Source of the DNA: Candidatus Lachnoclostridium stercoravium
Lineage (GTDB): Bacteria > Bacillota > Clostridia > Lachnospirales > Lachnospiraceae
NCBI GenBank assembly: GCA_019118365.1
Contig: DWZA01000104.1
Coordinates: forward strand, 1-64,000
Direction: 5' to 3'
Length of the DNA: 64,000 nt
Shown: positions 44,274 through 54,400 of the stretch, piece after piece
Layout: each line of letters opens with the position of its first letter
Numbering within the stretch: position 1 is the first letter of the stretch
Program-made: the position numbers and the translations under genes
Notes under the pieces: model-generated
The model's database searches: none
The model's input: the letters and a program-made list of their open reading frames with translations, nothing else
Told to the model about the DNA's origin: nothing

Positions 44274-44315
44274 AAATAATTTCCTCCTGGTAAAATTGAT
44301 GATAAGAGCGGCGGA

Positions 44316-45776
44316 TCAATAGCCCCAGCGGACTATACAAATACCTGATCCTCCGGCTCCAGGGGTCGGAAAACGTGTAGATGTTCGGCATGTACCACCG
44401 CCCCCGCCTCCGGTATTAGCGGAACCAGCTATGCCAGCATTTGCGCCGTTACCTGCTCCACCGCCCCCAGAGCCTCCGGCGCCATGTCCGGCTCCCGCTA
44501 CGCCAGAACCGCCTCCACCTCCTGCGTAGAGGGTTCCGGAAGAGTCTCCAAAAGCACGAGTGGTGCTGCCTTGACCATGTCCGCCTACTGTTGATCCAAC
44601 GCCTCCACCATTTCCACCATCGGATCCTCCATTGGCACCATTAGCCCCATCGTCGCGATCACCTCCGTCGCCTCCTCCAGAGCCGCCATCGCCACCGGCA
44701 CCCCAGCCAGCGTTATCCGCCCCGTCGGCTGAGCAAAGAGTGATTCCAGAGCGTTGAACATAGGTATTGTTACCACCGTTACCGCCTCCCTGAGCGGAAG
44801 AGGCTGCGCCTCCAGAGCCGATAACGACGTTTAACTGCTGTCCGGACGATACGGCGATTCCTTTGACAGTTGACGTGTAACCGCCGCCGCCTCCACCGCC
44901 TCCGGTTCTGGATGTGTCACGGTCAATTCCTCCAGAACAACCACCACCAACGCAAAATATGTCGATTTTGGTTACATTTGCCGGCACGGTAAACGTCCCG
45001 GAAGAAGTAAATGTCTGCTGGCCCTGCGGCTTTGTAGCGGCGGTGGCATGGGCGGCGCCGGAGTAAAGATCCCCAAGACTGGTACTGCAGTACAGCCATG
45101 CCGCAAAATAATAAGTTTTTCCAGGCTGCAATCCGCCGATAATGGCGCTTGTCTTAGCCCCAAGGTTATGATTGTTCCCGGCTCCTGTATAAAGTCTGGA
45201 ATCTCCGATATTCGCTGGATATCCCCCTGTTTTGCCACATATAGCGATGCCGCTGTAAGGACCCTTCGACGGCCATGTCCAGGTCGCTGTTACCTGCGTC
45301 GTGCTATATGTGGCCACGCTAAAAGACACCAGAGAGGAGACGGACATACTGCCGGTGATCTTGCTGCCGTTGACATAGGCGGTCTTTCCGCTGTAGATAT
45401 AAGAGGCGGTGGCGTTGGCGTCCGACGTAGCGGTCCCGGAGACGCCTAAGACCGTCTGCCCCTTCAGCAGCTTCCCTGACGTAAGCCCCACGGCGGAAGC
45501 CACGGACGAATAAGGGGCATAGGCTTCCGGATAGCCGGAGGAAGAGTTTGTCAGGTGAGCGCCCCGGCTTATGCGGAAATAGACGTTATTGCTGCCGGTA
45601 GCCACGGACTTGGCCGCGTCTAAAGCTCCGATACTGGCCATGGAACCGGAGCCGGCTTCGTCGTCCGTATCGGCTCCCACATAGGTATATCCGCTTAAAA
45701 CCTTATCTGCAGAGGCAGTGAGTTCGTCGCTTCCGGCGCCGCCGCCCCCGCCTTTCATTAATATCGCTGTTGCCAT
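44316..45776 (-). CDS. Tail fibre-like protein with glycine-rich C-terminus
   Basis: A 486-residue protein. The N-terminal part has the repeated LSGYTYVGADTDDEAGSGSM pattern of Firmicutes phage tail proteins, the middle a fibronectin type III-like domain (ATWTWPSKGPYSGIAICGK, LQPGKTYYFAAWLY), and the last 190 residues are the Gly-rich receptor-type domain (GTFTVPANVTKIDIFCVGGG followed by many GGGG runs). It is probably the host-recognition fibre. AAAGGAG precedes the ATG. Confidence 0.85.
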   Translation of the reverse strand: MATAILMKGGGGGAGSDELTASADKVLSGYTYVGADTDDEAGSGSMASIGALDAAKSVATGSNNVYFRISRGAHLTNSSSGYPEAYAPYSSVASAVGLTSGKLLKGQTVLGVSGTATSDANATASYIYSGKTAYVNGSKITGSMSVSSLVSFSVATYSTTQVTATWTWPSKGPYSGIAICGKTGGYPANIGDSRLYTGAGNNHNLGAKTSAIIGGLQPGKTYYFAAWLYCSTSLGDLYSGAAHATAATKPQGQQTFTSSGTFTVPANVTKIDIFCVGGGCSGGIDRDTSRTGGGGGGGGYTSTVKGIAVSSGQQLNVVIGSGGAASSAQGGGNGGNNTYVQRSGITLCSADGADNAGWGAGGDGGSGGGDGGDRDDGANGANGGSDGGNGGGVGSTVGGHGQGSTTRAFGDSSGTLYAGGGGGSGVAGAGHGAGGSGGGGAGNGANAGIAGSANTGGGGGGTCRTSTRFPTPGAGGSGICIVRWGY

Positions 45777-45803
45777 AATAACTCCTTTCTCATCATATGC
45801 CTG

Positions 45804-46472
45804 TTATTTCCCTTTTACCATCAAAGGGATATTGACCGTCGGTTTTTTCCGGGCGTAGAAGGTGATAGTCCCGTCTCCGGTGACAGTTGTGTAGATAAAG
45901 GAAAATGATCTCTCGATGTTTTTGCTGCTTCCTGAGTCACCGGTCCCCAGGGCGAGTCCGATCACCGGCGTGTCGGAAGAAGTGACGCCGGAAACGGCTG
46001 CGGACTGGGTAAAAGGAGCGGCGGAACCGCTCCAGCCGGCGGCGGTCAGAGTGACGGCCTTTGTGCCTGTGATCTGGGAGAGAAGCTGGTCGACTTTCGT
46101 TACGGAATACGAGCTGAGAGGCTTTTCTTCCTCGGTGGGACTGTCGTTTATGCCTACGGCCAGCTTCCCGGTTTCTTCAATGTAAGCCTGCACGTCGTTC
46201 AGATAGTACCGCTGGAGAGCGATGATTGCGTCCCGGATGCGGTTCCATTTGTCCGCGTTAAAAATAGCGTTCTTTAAGCCTTCGTTGCTTTCCAGAAGGG
46301 CGTTGGCCCCGTTTAGATCCCCGGCGTCCCACAAGGCCTGATACTGGGCTTCCGCGGCGATCAGGCTGGTGGAAATGTCGCTCATCCTGGCCCAGCTGTC
46401 CTCCTTTGCGGGGAAATCCGTCAGGGGCAGATCGTCGTATACGATCGTATTTTCTGCTGTGATCTCTGCCAT
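45804..46472 (-). CDS. Tail-locus structural protein
   Basis: A 222-residue protein starting MAEITAEN, chosen because GAGGTG precedes this ATG. An N-terminal helical part is followed by a beta sandwich (KAVTLTAAGWSGSAAPFTQS, GDGTITFYARKKPTVNIPL). The closing domain is like those that end phage baseplate or fibre-attachment proteins. Role inferred from place between baseplate and fibre genes. Confidence 0.7.
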   Translation of the reverse strand: MAEITAENTIVYDDLPLTDFPAKEDSWARMSDISTSLIAAEAQYQALWDAGDLNGANALLESNEGLKNAIFNADKWNRIRDAIIALQRYYLNDVQAYIEETGKLAVGINDSPTEEEKPLSSYSVTKVDQLLSQITGTKAVTLTAAGWSGSAAPFTQSAAVSGVTSSDTPVIGLALGTGDSGSSKNIERSFSFIYTTVTGDGTITFYARKKPTVNIPLMVKGK

Positions 46473-46482
46473 ATAATTCACC

Positions 46483-47472
46483 TCATTCTTTCTGCCGTCT
46501 GCCGTAAACAAAGGAAAAGCTCTCAAGGAATTTATAGAGAGTGACAGTCATAGTCCCTGTTTGGGCGGACCAGCTGAAATTCTTTATGATATATTCATTT
46601 GTTTCTCCGCTGTATCTCGCGGTATAGCGTACCTTTTCATTTACCTTCAGCCAAGGGATGATAAGCGTCGTCAAAGTGACGGTGTCCATCATGGCGGTGG
46701 AAGCGTAGGTTAAGTACTGGGCCTGATTGTAGCAGGCGCTGTCGTCGCTTAAGGACTCGTAGTCAAGGGACTGGAGGATCTCGTACCCCAGATTGGGGAC
46801 GGAGAAAGGACAGTCCGGAGAATTTTCCACATATTTTCCATAACACTGGTACTGGCCCAGAAGATAAAGAGCGGCAGCAGAAGAGCCGCCTGCTTTGCGG
46901 CGGTAGCGGAACACATAATCGGTTCCGGCCTTTAGGGCGCCTGCAGCCAGGGGATCTCCGTTTCCGTCCAGGACAGGGATCGCAGAAAAGCCGTTAATGG
47001 AAAAATAAGGAGCAGCCAGGTTGTCCGCCGGTATCCGGATCCCGATCTGGGTCAGATCGTCTAAGTCCTCCCAGGAAGAGAGGCCTTCCGAAGAGATCTG
47101 GAAGACGTTTCCTGAGTAAGACGCGGCAGAGGCGTAAATATCCGAGCCGCCAAGCTCCAGGGTCTTCCCCCAGACTTCGGTCACGTTGTAGATATTTTCA
47201 AAAGACGAACCGGCTTTTTCATCCGCCACGATCCCGCTTAGGACCGTGTCGTCCAGGACCACCGGATCATCCTTGCAGTTGGGGATCTCCTGCCAGACAA
47301 ATGTCCCGTCCGCGTCAAAGAAAAATTCCCAGGAATCGTAAAGCTCGCAGAGCTTTTTCCAGACGTCGCAGTAGGTGGAACCTGTGGAAAACTCCAGATC
47401 GTAGGGAACTTCTTTTCCAATGTCTTCCACAACGTATTCTGTGATCCCGGCGCTTTTTAAGGTGGCGATCAC
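46483..47472 (-). CDS. Baseplate/tail-tip protein, C-terminal part of a frameshifted gene
   Basis: A 329-residue frame from a GTG with poor context. Upstream the same frame stays open (GLPKSGPDTARGLKIPAGED) back to the end of the 47534-47974 gene without a start codon. AGEDIRQSVIATLKSAG, STYCDVWKKLCELYDSW and PVVLDDTVL are typical of the second half of a single tail protein. It therefore looks like the 3' part of a gene split by one frameshift near 47530. Confidence 0.7.
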   Translation of the reverse strand: MIATLKSAGITEYVVEDIGKEVPYDLEFSTGSTYCDVWKKLCELYDSWEFFFDADGTFVWQEIPNCKDDPVVLDDTVLSGIVADEKAGSSFENIYNVTEVWGKTLELGGSDIYASAASYSGNVFQISSEGLSSWEDLDDLTQIGIRIPADNLAAPYFSINGFSAIPVLDGNGDPLAAGALKAGTDYVFRYRRKAGGSSAAALYLLGQYQCYGKYVENSPDCPFSVPNLGYEILQSLDYESLSDDSACYNQAQYLTYASTAMMDTVTLTTLIIPWLKVNEKVRYTARYSGETNEYIIKNFSWSAQTGTMTVTLYKFLESFSFVYGRRQKE

Positions 47473-47533
47473 GGACTGGCGGATGTCTTCTCCTGCGGGG
47501 ATCTTCAGGCCGCGGGCGGTATCCGGACCGGAC

Positions 47534-47974
47534 TTAGGAAGACCCCAGGCTTTCGATCTGGCCGTTTAAGGTGCCGTCATACCGGGCCATCAGGTCGGCG
47601 CAGGTAAGAGACACCGTCCTTTGAGACTGAGAATACTGGTATTCCATGGAAACATATAAAAACGTCCCGATTAAGTACCAGTGGATCTCGTCTGTCTGCA
47701 GGGAACGGATCCCGTAAAAGATCCGCAGCTTCTTATCCATCCACAGCTTTCCATCCCGCCCCGGTATGAGTCCGGGACCGGTCAAAAGAGCGTCGCAGCT
47801 GTAGGAACGGCGCTGGGCGGAGCTTCCGTTTGCGCTGAAATTGTCATTGATGATAATGCCCTCCAGAGAATCCAGGACCTTGCCGCTTTCATTTAAAAGC
47901 TCCGCCCGCAGATGGAGTTCCTGGCTTACCTGGCGCAAAAGGCCGATGTCGGCCTGAGTGATGGAACGCGCCAT
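47534..47974 (-). CDS. Baseplate/tail-tip protein, N-terminal part of a frameshifted gene
   Basis: A 146-residue frame with AGGAGG before its ATG. It ends SLTCADLMARYDGTLNGQIE plus SLGSS and stops at CTGGGGTCTTCCTAA (minus strand). The natural protein is expected to run on through the neighbouring frame. A single base lost or gained in the GGGG run would restore one protein of about 490 residues. Confidence 0.7.
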   Translation of the reverse strand: MARSITQADIGLLRQVSQELHLRAELLNESGKVLDSLEGIIINDNFSANGSSAQRRSYSCDALLTGPGLIPGRDGKLWMDKKLRIFYGIRSLQTDEIHWYLIGTFLYVSMEYQYSQSQRTVSLTCADLMARYDGTLNGQIESLGSS

Positions 47975-47975
47975 A

Positions 47976-48887
47976 TTACCTCCTGTCCAGATCGGTGTCG
48001 ATCAGTCCGTTGTCATAGAGATCGCCTATGTCGTAGGCGTCTCCGGTTTCTGTCCAGGAAAACCTGGATCTTACATAAGAAAAGCCCTGGCCCTGGTGGT
48101 ACAGATACTGCCGGTCAGCTTCAGAGATCTTCCCCGACAGGCTGACCAAAAGCAGATTCCCTTCGCTGTCCTTTAAGATCTTCGGCTTCCGGTCCGTGAG
48201 CATTTCATAGACCAGCTCCCGGTAGGAAAGGCTCTGGGAGGTATCGGCGTCCTCTTCGGAAAACGGAAGGAAGAGACATTCCATTTCCCCGGAAAGATAT
48301 CCGGCGTCGCCATTGATCACCATGACCGGGTATTTTCTCCCCAGAGGCTTAACGGAAACCGGATCATAGTTAAGGGTCTGGGAATAGGCCGCATCTAAGA
48401 ACAGGTGGAAAGAGCGGTCCTTTTCGCAGAGAAAATAGCCTTCAAAAGCGGAAGTGACAGAAGTGATGATGTAATTGCTTTCGCCGCCGGAGATCACCGG
48501 GACGTAAGCGTATTCCACCGGCCCGGCAGGCTCCAGATAGTCCAGAAGCTCAATGGCGAAGTCCTCATTTTCATAGATGGGCTTCTCATAGATCGTCTGG
48601 AACTGGGCGTCCTTTTGGGTGCGGCGCTTGATCCGGATGGCCTCTACAAGGTCTTCGGTAAAGTTTACGTTGCCGCCGTAGAGATTTCCGCTGAAGCTGG
48701 CGTGAAGATAGGTGTCAAAGGTCCAGTTTTCCGGGATGGTCCCGTCGAAGTCCCCGATCGGCTGGGCGGTAGCGTACAGCTCGTCAAAGACGGCGTTTTC
48801 AAGGGTCAGCTTTTCATAGGCAAATGCCGACGGCGCGTGGGAGACGGCCGAACGGCTGCCGGCGCAGACTGTATGGCCTAAAAACAT
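47976..48887 (-). CDS. Tail-locus structural protein
   Basis: A 303-residue, beta-rich protein starting MFLGHTVCAG with GGAGG before the ATG. Conserved-looking features include NWTFDTYLHASFSGNLYGGN and FEGYFLCEKDRSFHLFLDA. Position after the tape measure and before the tip protein fits a distal-tail or tail-tip component. It abuts the next gene (one base). Confidence 0.72.
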   Translation of the reverse strand: MFLGHTVCAGSRSAVSHAPSAFAYEKLTLENAVFDELYATAQPIGDFDGTIPENWTFDTYLHASFSGNLYGGNVNFTEDLVEAIRIKRRTQKDAQFQTIYEKPIYENEDFAIELLDYLEPAGPVEYAYVPVISGGESNYIITSVTSAFEGYFLCEKDRSFHLFLDAAYSQTLNYDPVSVKPLGRKYPVMVINGDAGYLSGEMECLFLPFSEEDADTSQSLSYRELVYEMLTDRKPKILKDSEGNLLLVSLSGKISEADRQYLYHQGQGFSYVRSRFSWTETGDAYDIGDLYDNGLIDTDLDRR

Positions 48888-48902
48888 AATATCCCTCCTC
48901 CC

Positions 48903-49982
48903 TTAGTCAAGGGGCTTTTTCACCGCCTGTATGGAGTAGAAAAAGCCGGTTCTTGTGATGCAGACAAATACTTCTTCTCCTGGGGAAAGGGGAGAAAAAT
49001 AATTGCTGTAAAGCACGTAGGCAGGGCCGGACGAATTGGCCCTCAGCTCAAAGACGCCCTTTTCCCCGTCAGAGTCCTGAAAGCTTCCCTGGCGGTAATA
49101 GCAGTCCACAGTCTTTTTCCCGGTTTCATCCGCCAGGGAAAAGATCCTGGCGTTTACCGCCGGGGCGTAAAGGGCGAATACGTGGCTGTTGTCTCCGGGA
49201 ACCGAGTACCCGGAGTCGAAGAAAATGGAATTATCCCGCAGGTCGGCGCAGGCTCCGCCGATGTAGACCACGTCTTTCTGCGGCTGCCCTTCAGTGGAAA
49301 CGATATTGCTACGAAGCTCGATGCCGCCAATCTCAGGGAGGTTGTTGGCCTCGATGGTAGAAAAGATCTGTTTCCGGATGTAGGCTACGGAAAAAGAAAC
49401 GCGCCCGGTATCCAGAGGAAAGCCGTTTACGGTGGTCCCCGCAGCCTGGATGAAATACTGCTTTCCGTCTTCCAGCCCGGAGATCAGATAGGAAATATTT
49501 TCTGCGTCGTAGATGGTCCCGGAGCTTTGGATCAAGGCTCCCTGGTAGGAATAGAGGAAAAATTCAAAGGAATTTAAAAGCTCGCCTTCTTCCTGGGAAT
49601 AATCGGCGGATACGAGAAAGGAAGAGGCCCGGATCACGTCGCCTTCCTGGATGGAAAGCTGAAAGGAAGGGGCGGTAAAGCAGCAAAAGGGCGTTCCCGT
49701 ATGCTGCATCTGGGATTCCTGCCCGTCGGCGTCAAATACGGTGATATAGACCACATAACGCCCTCCGCCTTCCAGCCCGGAATCCGCAGGAAGCGTATAA
49801 TAAGATTTCATGGAAGCTTCCGTGCGGTCGTAAACCGTCTGGCCGGATTCGTTTTCCTTTATCAGACAACGGACCTGGTGGATCTGGTTTCCGTTCCATG
49901 TAAAATAAATATCCGTCCCTTCGGTAGGGTCAAAAGGGGAGATCGGATGGATGATCGCGTACAAATTTATTTTCACCTCCAT
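48903..49982 (-). CDS. Tail-locus structural protein with Ig-like domains
   Basis: A 359-residue protein. Three beta-sandwich-like stretches are seen (DIYFTWNGNQIHQVRCLIKE, FEFFLYSYQGALIQSSGTIY, KDVVYIGGACADLRDNSIF). No signal peptide. The ATG at 49982 has no site ahead of it; a GGAGG lies inside its first codons, so a TTG 21 bases later (YAIIHPISPF) may be the true start. A dispersed repeat arm begins six bases upstream, so the original 5' region may be altered. Confidence 0.68.
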   Translation of the reverse strand: MEVKINLYAIIHPISPFDPTEGTDIYFTWNGNQIHQVRCLIKENESGQTVYDRTEASMKSYYTLPADSGLEGGGRYVVYITVFDADGQESQMQHTGTPFCCFTAPSFQLSIQEGDVIRASSFLVSADYSQEEGELLNSFEFFLYSYQGALIQSSGTIYDAENISYLISGLEDGKQYFIQAAGTTVNGFPLDTGRVSFSVAYIRKQIFSTIEANNLPEIGGIELRSNIVSTEGQPQKDVVYIGGACADLRDNSIFFDSGYSVPGDNSHVFALYAPAVNARIFSLADETGKKTVDCYYRQGSFQDSDGEKGVFELRANSSGPAYVLYSNYFSPLSPGEEVFVCITRTGFFYSIQAVKKPLD

Positions 49983-49987
49983 AAATC

Positions 49988-50107
49988 GTAACAGTTCAGC
50001 CGTACGCCCTTTGGGGTGTACAGCTGCAGAAAAGAGAGTTATAATTAATCAGTAACCGTTCAGCTCAGCACATTCTGTGCTGACAGGAAGATACACGGCT
50101 GTTATAT
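49988..50107. repeat. Dispersed palindromic element, double copy R8
   Basis: GTAACAGTTCAGCCGTA (49988-50004) is followed by a second arm GTAACCGTTCAGC (50052-50064), the half hairpin CAGCACATTCTGTGCTG-A-CAGGAAG and a right arm ATACACGGCTGTTAT (50091-50105). The left part of the inner hairpin is missing. The element separates the tail gene from brnQ. Confidence 0.8.
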
Positions 50108-50141
50108 GAATCAAAATCAGCAGTGTCTGGAGGACATGGAA

Positions 50142-51491
50142 ATGAAGAGACTTACATTCAGAGAGATCATTGTGGTAGCAAGCATGCTGTTCGGCATGTT
50201 TTTTGGAGCGGGAAATCTGATCTTCCCGGCTTCCATGGGTCAGCTGGCAGGCCGGAATATCTGGCAGGCGTCCGCCGGCTTTCTGATCACCGGCGTAGGC
50301 CTCCCTCTCCTGGGAGTGGCCGCCCTTGGCATCAGCCGGGAGGACGGCCTTCTTGGCTTAAGCAGCCGGGTGGGGAAGGGATACGGCCTGTTTTTTACCT
50401 GTATCCTGTATCTGACCATCGGCCCGTTTTTTGCCATCCCCAGATGCGCTACCGTTTCCTATACCGTCGGCGTTGCAGGCGTTTTCCCAGGGGCGGGACA
50501 GGCTCTGGGGCTGGCGGTATTTTCTCTGATCTTCTTTGCTGCGACGCTGTTTTTCTCCCTGAGGCCGGGAGAGATCCTTACCTGGATCGGAAAGGTATTA
50601 AACCCGCTGTTCCTCGTTTTCCTGGCTGTCCTCATCCTGCGCGCCCTTTCGTCCCCGCTGGGAGATATTGCTGAGATCCTCCCATCGGGAGATTATGAGG
50701 CGAGCGCCTTTTCCACCGGGCTTTTGGAAGGGTATAATACCATGGATGCCCTGGCTGGCCTGGCTTTCGGGATCATCGTCGTGGACGTGATCCGAAAGCT
50801 TGGGGTAGAGGAGCCGAAAGAGGTGGCGAAAAATACCGTGTACGCCGGGATCTTCAGCTCCCTGCTCATGGCGCTCATCTATCTTCTGGTCACGGTAGTA
50901 GGGACGCAGAGCCGGGGAATGTTCGAGGCGTCCAGCAACGGAGGGGAAGCCCTGGCCCAGATCGCGAACTATTACTTCGGCAGGGCAGGAGCGGTGATCC
51001 TGGCCGCCACAGTTACCGTAGCGTGCCTGAAAACGTCGGTAGGGCTGATCACAAGCTGCGGGGAGACGTTTGTAAAGATCATCCCTAAGGGACCGTCCTA
51101 TCCGGTGTGGGCGTCAGGCTTTTGCATCCTGTCCTTTCTGATCGCCAACCTGGGACTGGACGCCATTATCGCCTATTCCCTGCCGGTTCTGATGTTCCTC
51201 TACCCGCTGGCGATCGTTCTGATCCTTCTGACCCTCTTTGGAAAGCTGTTTCAGGACGACCGGACGATCCTTCAGTGGACCATCGGCCTGACGGCTGTGT
51301 CCTCAGTATTTGATTTCCTGCGCGCCCTGCCGGAAGGAACGCGGGCCGCCCTTCACGCAGACGGGATCGTAGGCCTTGCAGACAGACTGGTTCCTTTTGC
51401 CAGCCTGGGATTCGGCTGGATCTTTCCGGCGCTTTTGGGGCTGGGGATCGGCCTTTGCATAAGAAATTTCAGAAAAAGAGAAGCGGCTTAA
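50142..51491 (+). CDS. brnQ: Branched-chain amino acid transporter (LIVCS family)
   Basis: A 449-residue, 12-segment symporter for leucine, isoleucine and valine. It starts MKRLTFREIIVVASMLFGMF and has the family's FFGAGNLIFPASMG and TVACLKTSVGLITSCGETF stretches. ATG at 50142 lies nine bases after GGAGG. It is transcribed against the flanking tail genes and overlaps the tape-measure stop by four bases, an unusual position for a transport gene. Confidence 0.93.
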   Translation: MKRLTFREIIVVASMLFGMFFGAGNLIFPASMGQLAGRNIWQASAGFLITGVGLPLLGVAALGISREDGLLGLSSRVGKGYGLFFTCILYLTIGPFFAIPRCATVSYTVGVAGVFPGAGQALGLAVFSLIFFAATLFFSLRPGEILTWIGKVLNPLFLVFLAVLILRALSSPLGDIAEILPSGDYEASAFSTGLLEGYNTMDALAGLAFGIIVVDVIRKLGVEEPKEVAKNTVYAGIFSSLLMALIYLLVTVVGTQSRGMFEASSNGGEALAQIANYYFGRAGAVILAATVTVACLKTSVGLITSCGETFVKIIPKGPSYPVWASGFCILSFLIANLGLDAIIAYSLPVLMFLYPLAIVLILLTLFGKLFQDDRTILQWTIGLTAVSSVFDFLRALPEGTRAALHADGIVGLADRLVPFASLGFGWIFPALLGLGIGLCIRNFRKREAA

Positions 51492-54400
51492 AACATCCGG
51501 TTAAATTCCTGGCGGAAGGCCTGTGCAGACAAGGACGCCATGGAATGGATAAAGTCGTTTACATCTTTTACCCCATGGACGTCCACTCCGCTTATGGAAA
51601 TGTGGACGTCTTTTATATTGTCCCCGGAAGAAGCGGCGGGCAGGGACGAGTAGTCCGGCAGGCGGAGGGGAGAAAGCGGGGCAAGGGCGAGAGAGAAGTT
51701 CTTTAAGAGCATCTCCTGCTGGGCGCGATTCAACACGGCCTCTCCCCTGTGGGCGATGATGGGGATCTCGTCCTGGGAAAGGCTGCGGGTAGCCAGTTCC
51801 TTTAAGCGGGAAACAGGGTCAGAAGTTCCCGCCTGTCCTACGGCTCCGTTTAAAATGCCGTCTCCATAGCTTAAGCCTATGCCAGGGCCGGTAGTGGCGT
51901 CTGAATTGTGGGACGGCCGTTCATAAACGGTCCCTGTGACGCCTTCGTCCCGGTCGTCTTCGATCTCTTCTTCGTCGTCGTAGCGCTGGTCGGACAGCTC
52001 TTCCAGGGATTCTTCCAGATTGTCCCTGACGTCTTCCAGGATGTCTTTCATGGAAGCCACGTTATCGGTGAGCTGCTCCCAGGAAGTGGTATATTCCGTG
52101 ATCATCCCGGCGTTTTCGTTATACTGCGCCAGGGAGGCGAGAAGCTGTTTGCCGGAACTTTCAAAGGAGGCTTTCAGGCTTTCCAGGATGGAGGAAGGGG
52201 TGAGAGCTTCCGGGGAAGAAGCGGCTGCACCGGTCCCCGCGCCCTGGACCGCCCCGGCGAGAGCCAGGACGTTTTCCAGCATGTCCCCGGCGGAGAGCGC
52301 CTGGTTCATCTGGGAGAGGAGGTCCTGGATCCCGGAAAGGGCCGCCTCGTAGGAGATACCCCCTTCTTTGTAGGAAGTGATATAAGCTTCTAAAAGTGAG
52401 GAAATGTGCTGGGAAGAGGCCAGCTGTTCTTCGTAATCGGCCAGCTGCTGATCCAGCTGCCCATACATCCGGGAGAAGGAGTCGTAGAGAGGATCCCCGT
52501 TTCCGGAAAGGATCGTCTCTTTCCAGCCGGAGCCTAAGTAGCTTTCCGTAAGGGCCGCGTCCCGGACGCCCTGAGCGTCGGTTCGGATGGAATCCCATTT
52601 TTCCGCCATGTCTTCCAGCTTTTCGATCTGGGCGTCGTAGGTTTCGCTGACAGAATCCAGCTCTTCCTGCAGGCCGTCCAGTTCCTCCTGGAGCTGATAC
52701 CGTTCCAGGTCTTCTTTCGCGCCGGCCAGGGATTCTTCGGCGGCGCGGATCTCATCGGCATCCGCCTCATAGGTGATCTGGCCGTCCCGGATGATGCGGG
52801 TGGTCTTCTGGCCCCTGGCCTGTTCCAGGTCGTAGAGGGCCTGTTCCACAGCCAGTTCCTTCTGCCGCTTTTCATTGGTCTTATCGAAAAGATCGATCTG
52901 CTCCTGCAAAAGCTGGATCTTATTTTCATAGGTTTCGGAAGCGGCGTCGTTCTCCTCTTTCAGACGGTCGATCTCATCCTGGATGGAGCCGGTCACCGTG
53001 GAGATGACGGAATCGTAGTCGGACTGGAGATCGGACAAGGCGTCGGAAATGTCTTTGACGCTGTCGGAAAAGGAGGAGAGGGAGTCTAAAGGCAGGCTCA
53101 AAAGGGCCTCGTTCCATTCCCGCAGGTTCTTCACCATGGAGGACATGGCGGAGTTGACGGACTGGAGGCGGTCGTAAAGCTCGTTCCAGTTTTCCGAACC
53201 GGGATCATAGCCGGAACGGTCCATGACCTCTTCGATCAGGTCCGCCTGGTCCTGATACTGGTCCAGCATATCCCTGCCGTTGTCGATGAGGGACTGGTAG
53301 TAGGAAGCGCCAAGCTTCTGGCCGGAGGCTTCCAGAGAGCTGCCCCAGTCCTGGATGGAAGAGGCGATGCCTTCATACATGGAGATCACGGTATCCAGGT
53401 TGTCGATGGGAAGCTCCAGGAGCTTTTTGTCGTATTCCTCCTTCACCTTCTGGAAGCTGGCCAGGCTTTCCTCTGCCTGGGCGATCTCTTCCTGGAGGTC
53501 GTAGGCCTTTTCGCTGCCTTCCGCCTCGTCTAAGTTCGCCATCTTCTCCCTGGCTGCCTTCAGCTTTGCCTGGGCGAGGCCGATCTGCCGGTCTGTGTTG
53601 TCGATGAGGGACTCATAGAGGCTTGCGCCTACGACAGAGCCGGAAGCGGTGAGAAGGTCGATCCTGGCGTTCAACAGGGAGTTCTGGCTTTCGATCGCTT
53701 GGTTCTCCCGGTCCAGCTGCTCCAAAGAAACGCTGTAATACTGTTCTTTATCGTCCTGGACCTGTTTCTGGATGTCGGCGATATCGGAAAAGGTCTTCTG
53801 GTATTCGTCGTAAGCTTTGGCGGCGGCTTCCACAGAATCCGCCGTATCAGGATCCAGCGTCTCCAGGCCTTCGCCGGGATGTTCGATGAGATCGCGGTAT
53901 TGTTCCGGAACCTTTGCAAGGGCTTTCTGATAGGCTTCAAAGGCCTGGATATTGTCCGCTTTTGTCTTTTTCAGGATCTCGCCGTCATAGTACATCATCT
54001 GCTCCAGGATGGACTGGACAGCGTCCGGCCCGCTTCCAAGATAGGAGCGGTAGGAATCGGAGGCCATTTCCTCCAGCTGGCTGCGGCGGTCCTTCAGAAG
54101 CTGCAAGGCCCGGTCCGTCCGGTCAAAGTCCTGGGGGCCGCGGGAGGCGGAAGAAGGAGCGGCGGAAGAGGAGGAGCCGTAGGAGGAAGGAGGAGCCGGT
54201 ACTTTAAAATCTTCAGCGTCTAATGGCAAAGAAGCTAAAGAGGCGTTCAGTTTTTGTTTTTCTTCCTCAATTCTTTTGTCATAAGCTTCAAGGCGGGGCA
54301 CGCCTGCCTCTTCCAGAAATTCCTTGGTTGCTTGTAAAGACTCGATCGTATGGAGGTAAGTCATCTGCTGAGCGGAAACATTGGCAGAATTAGCCAGGGC

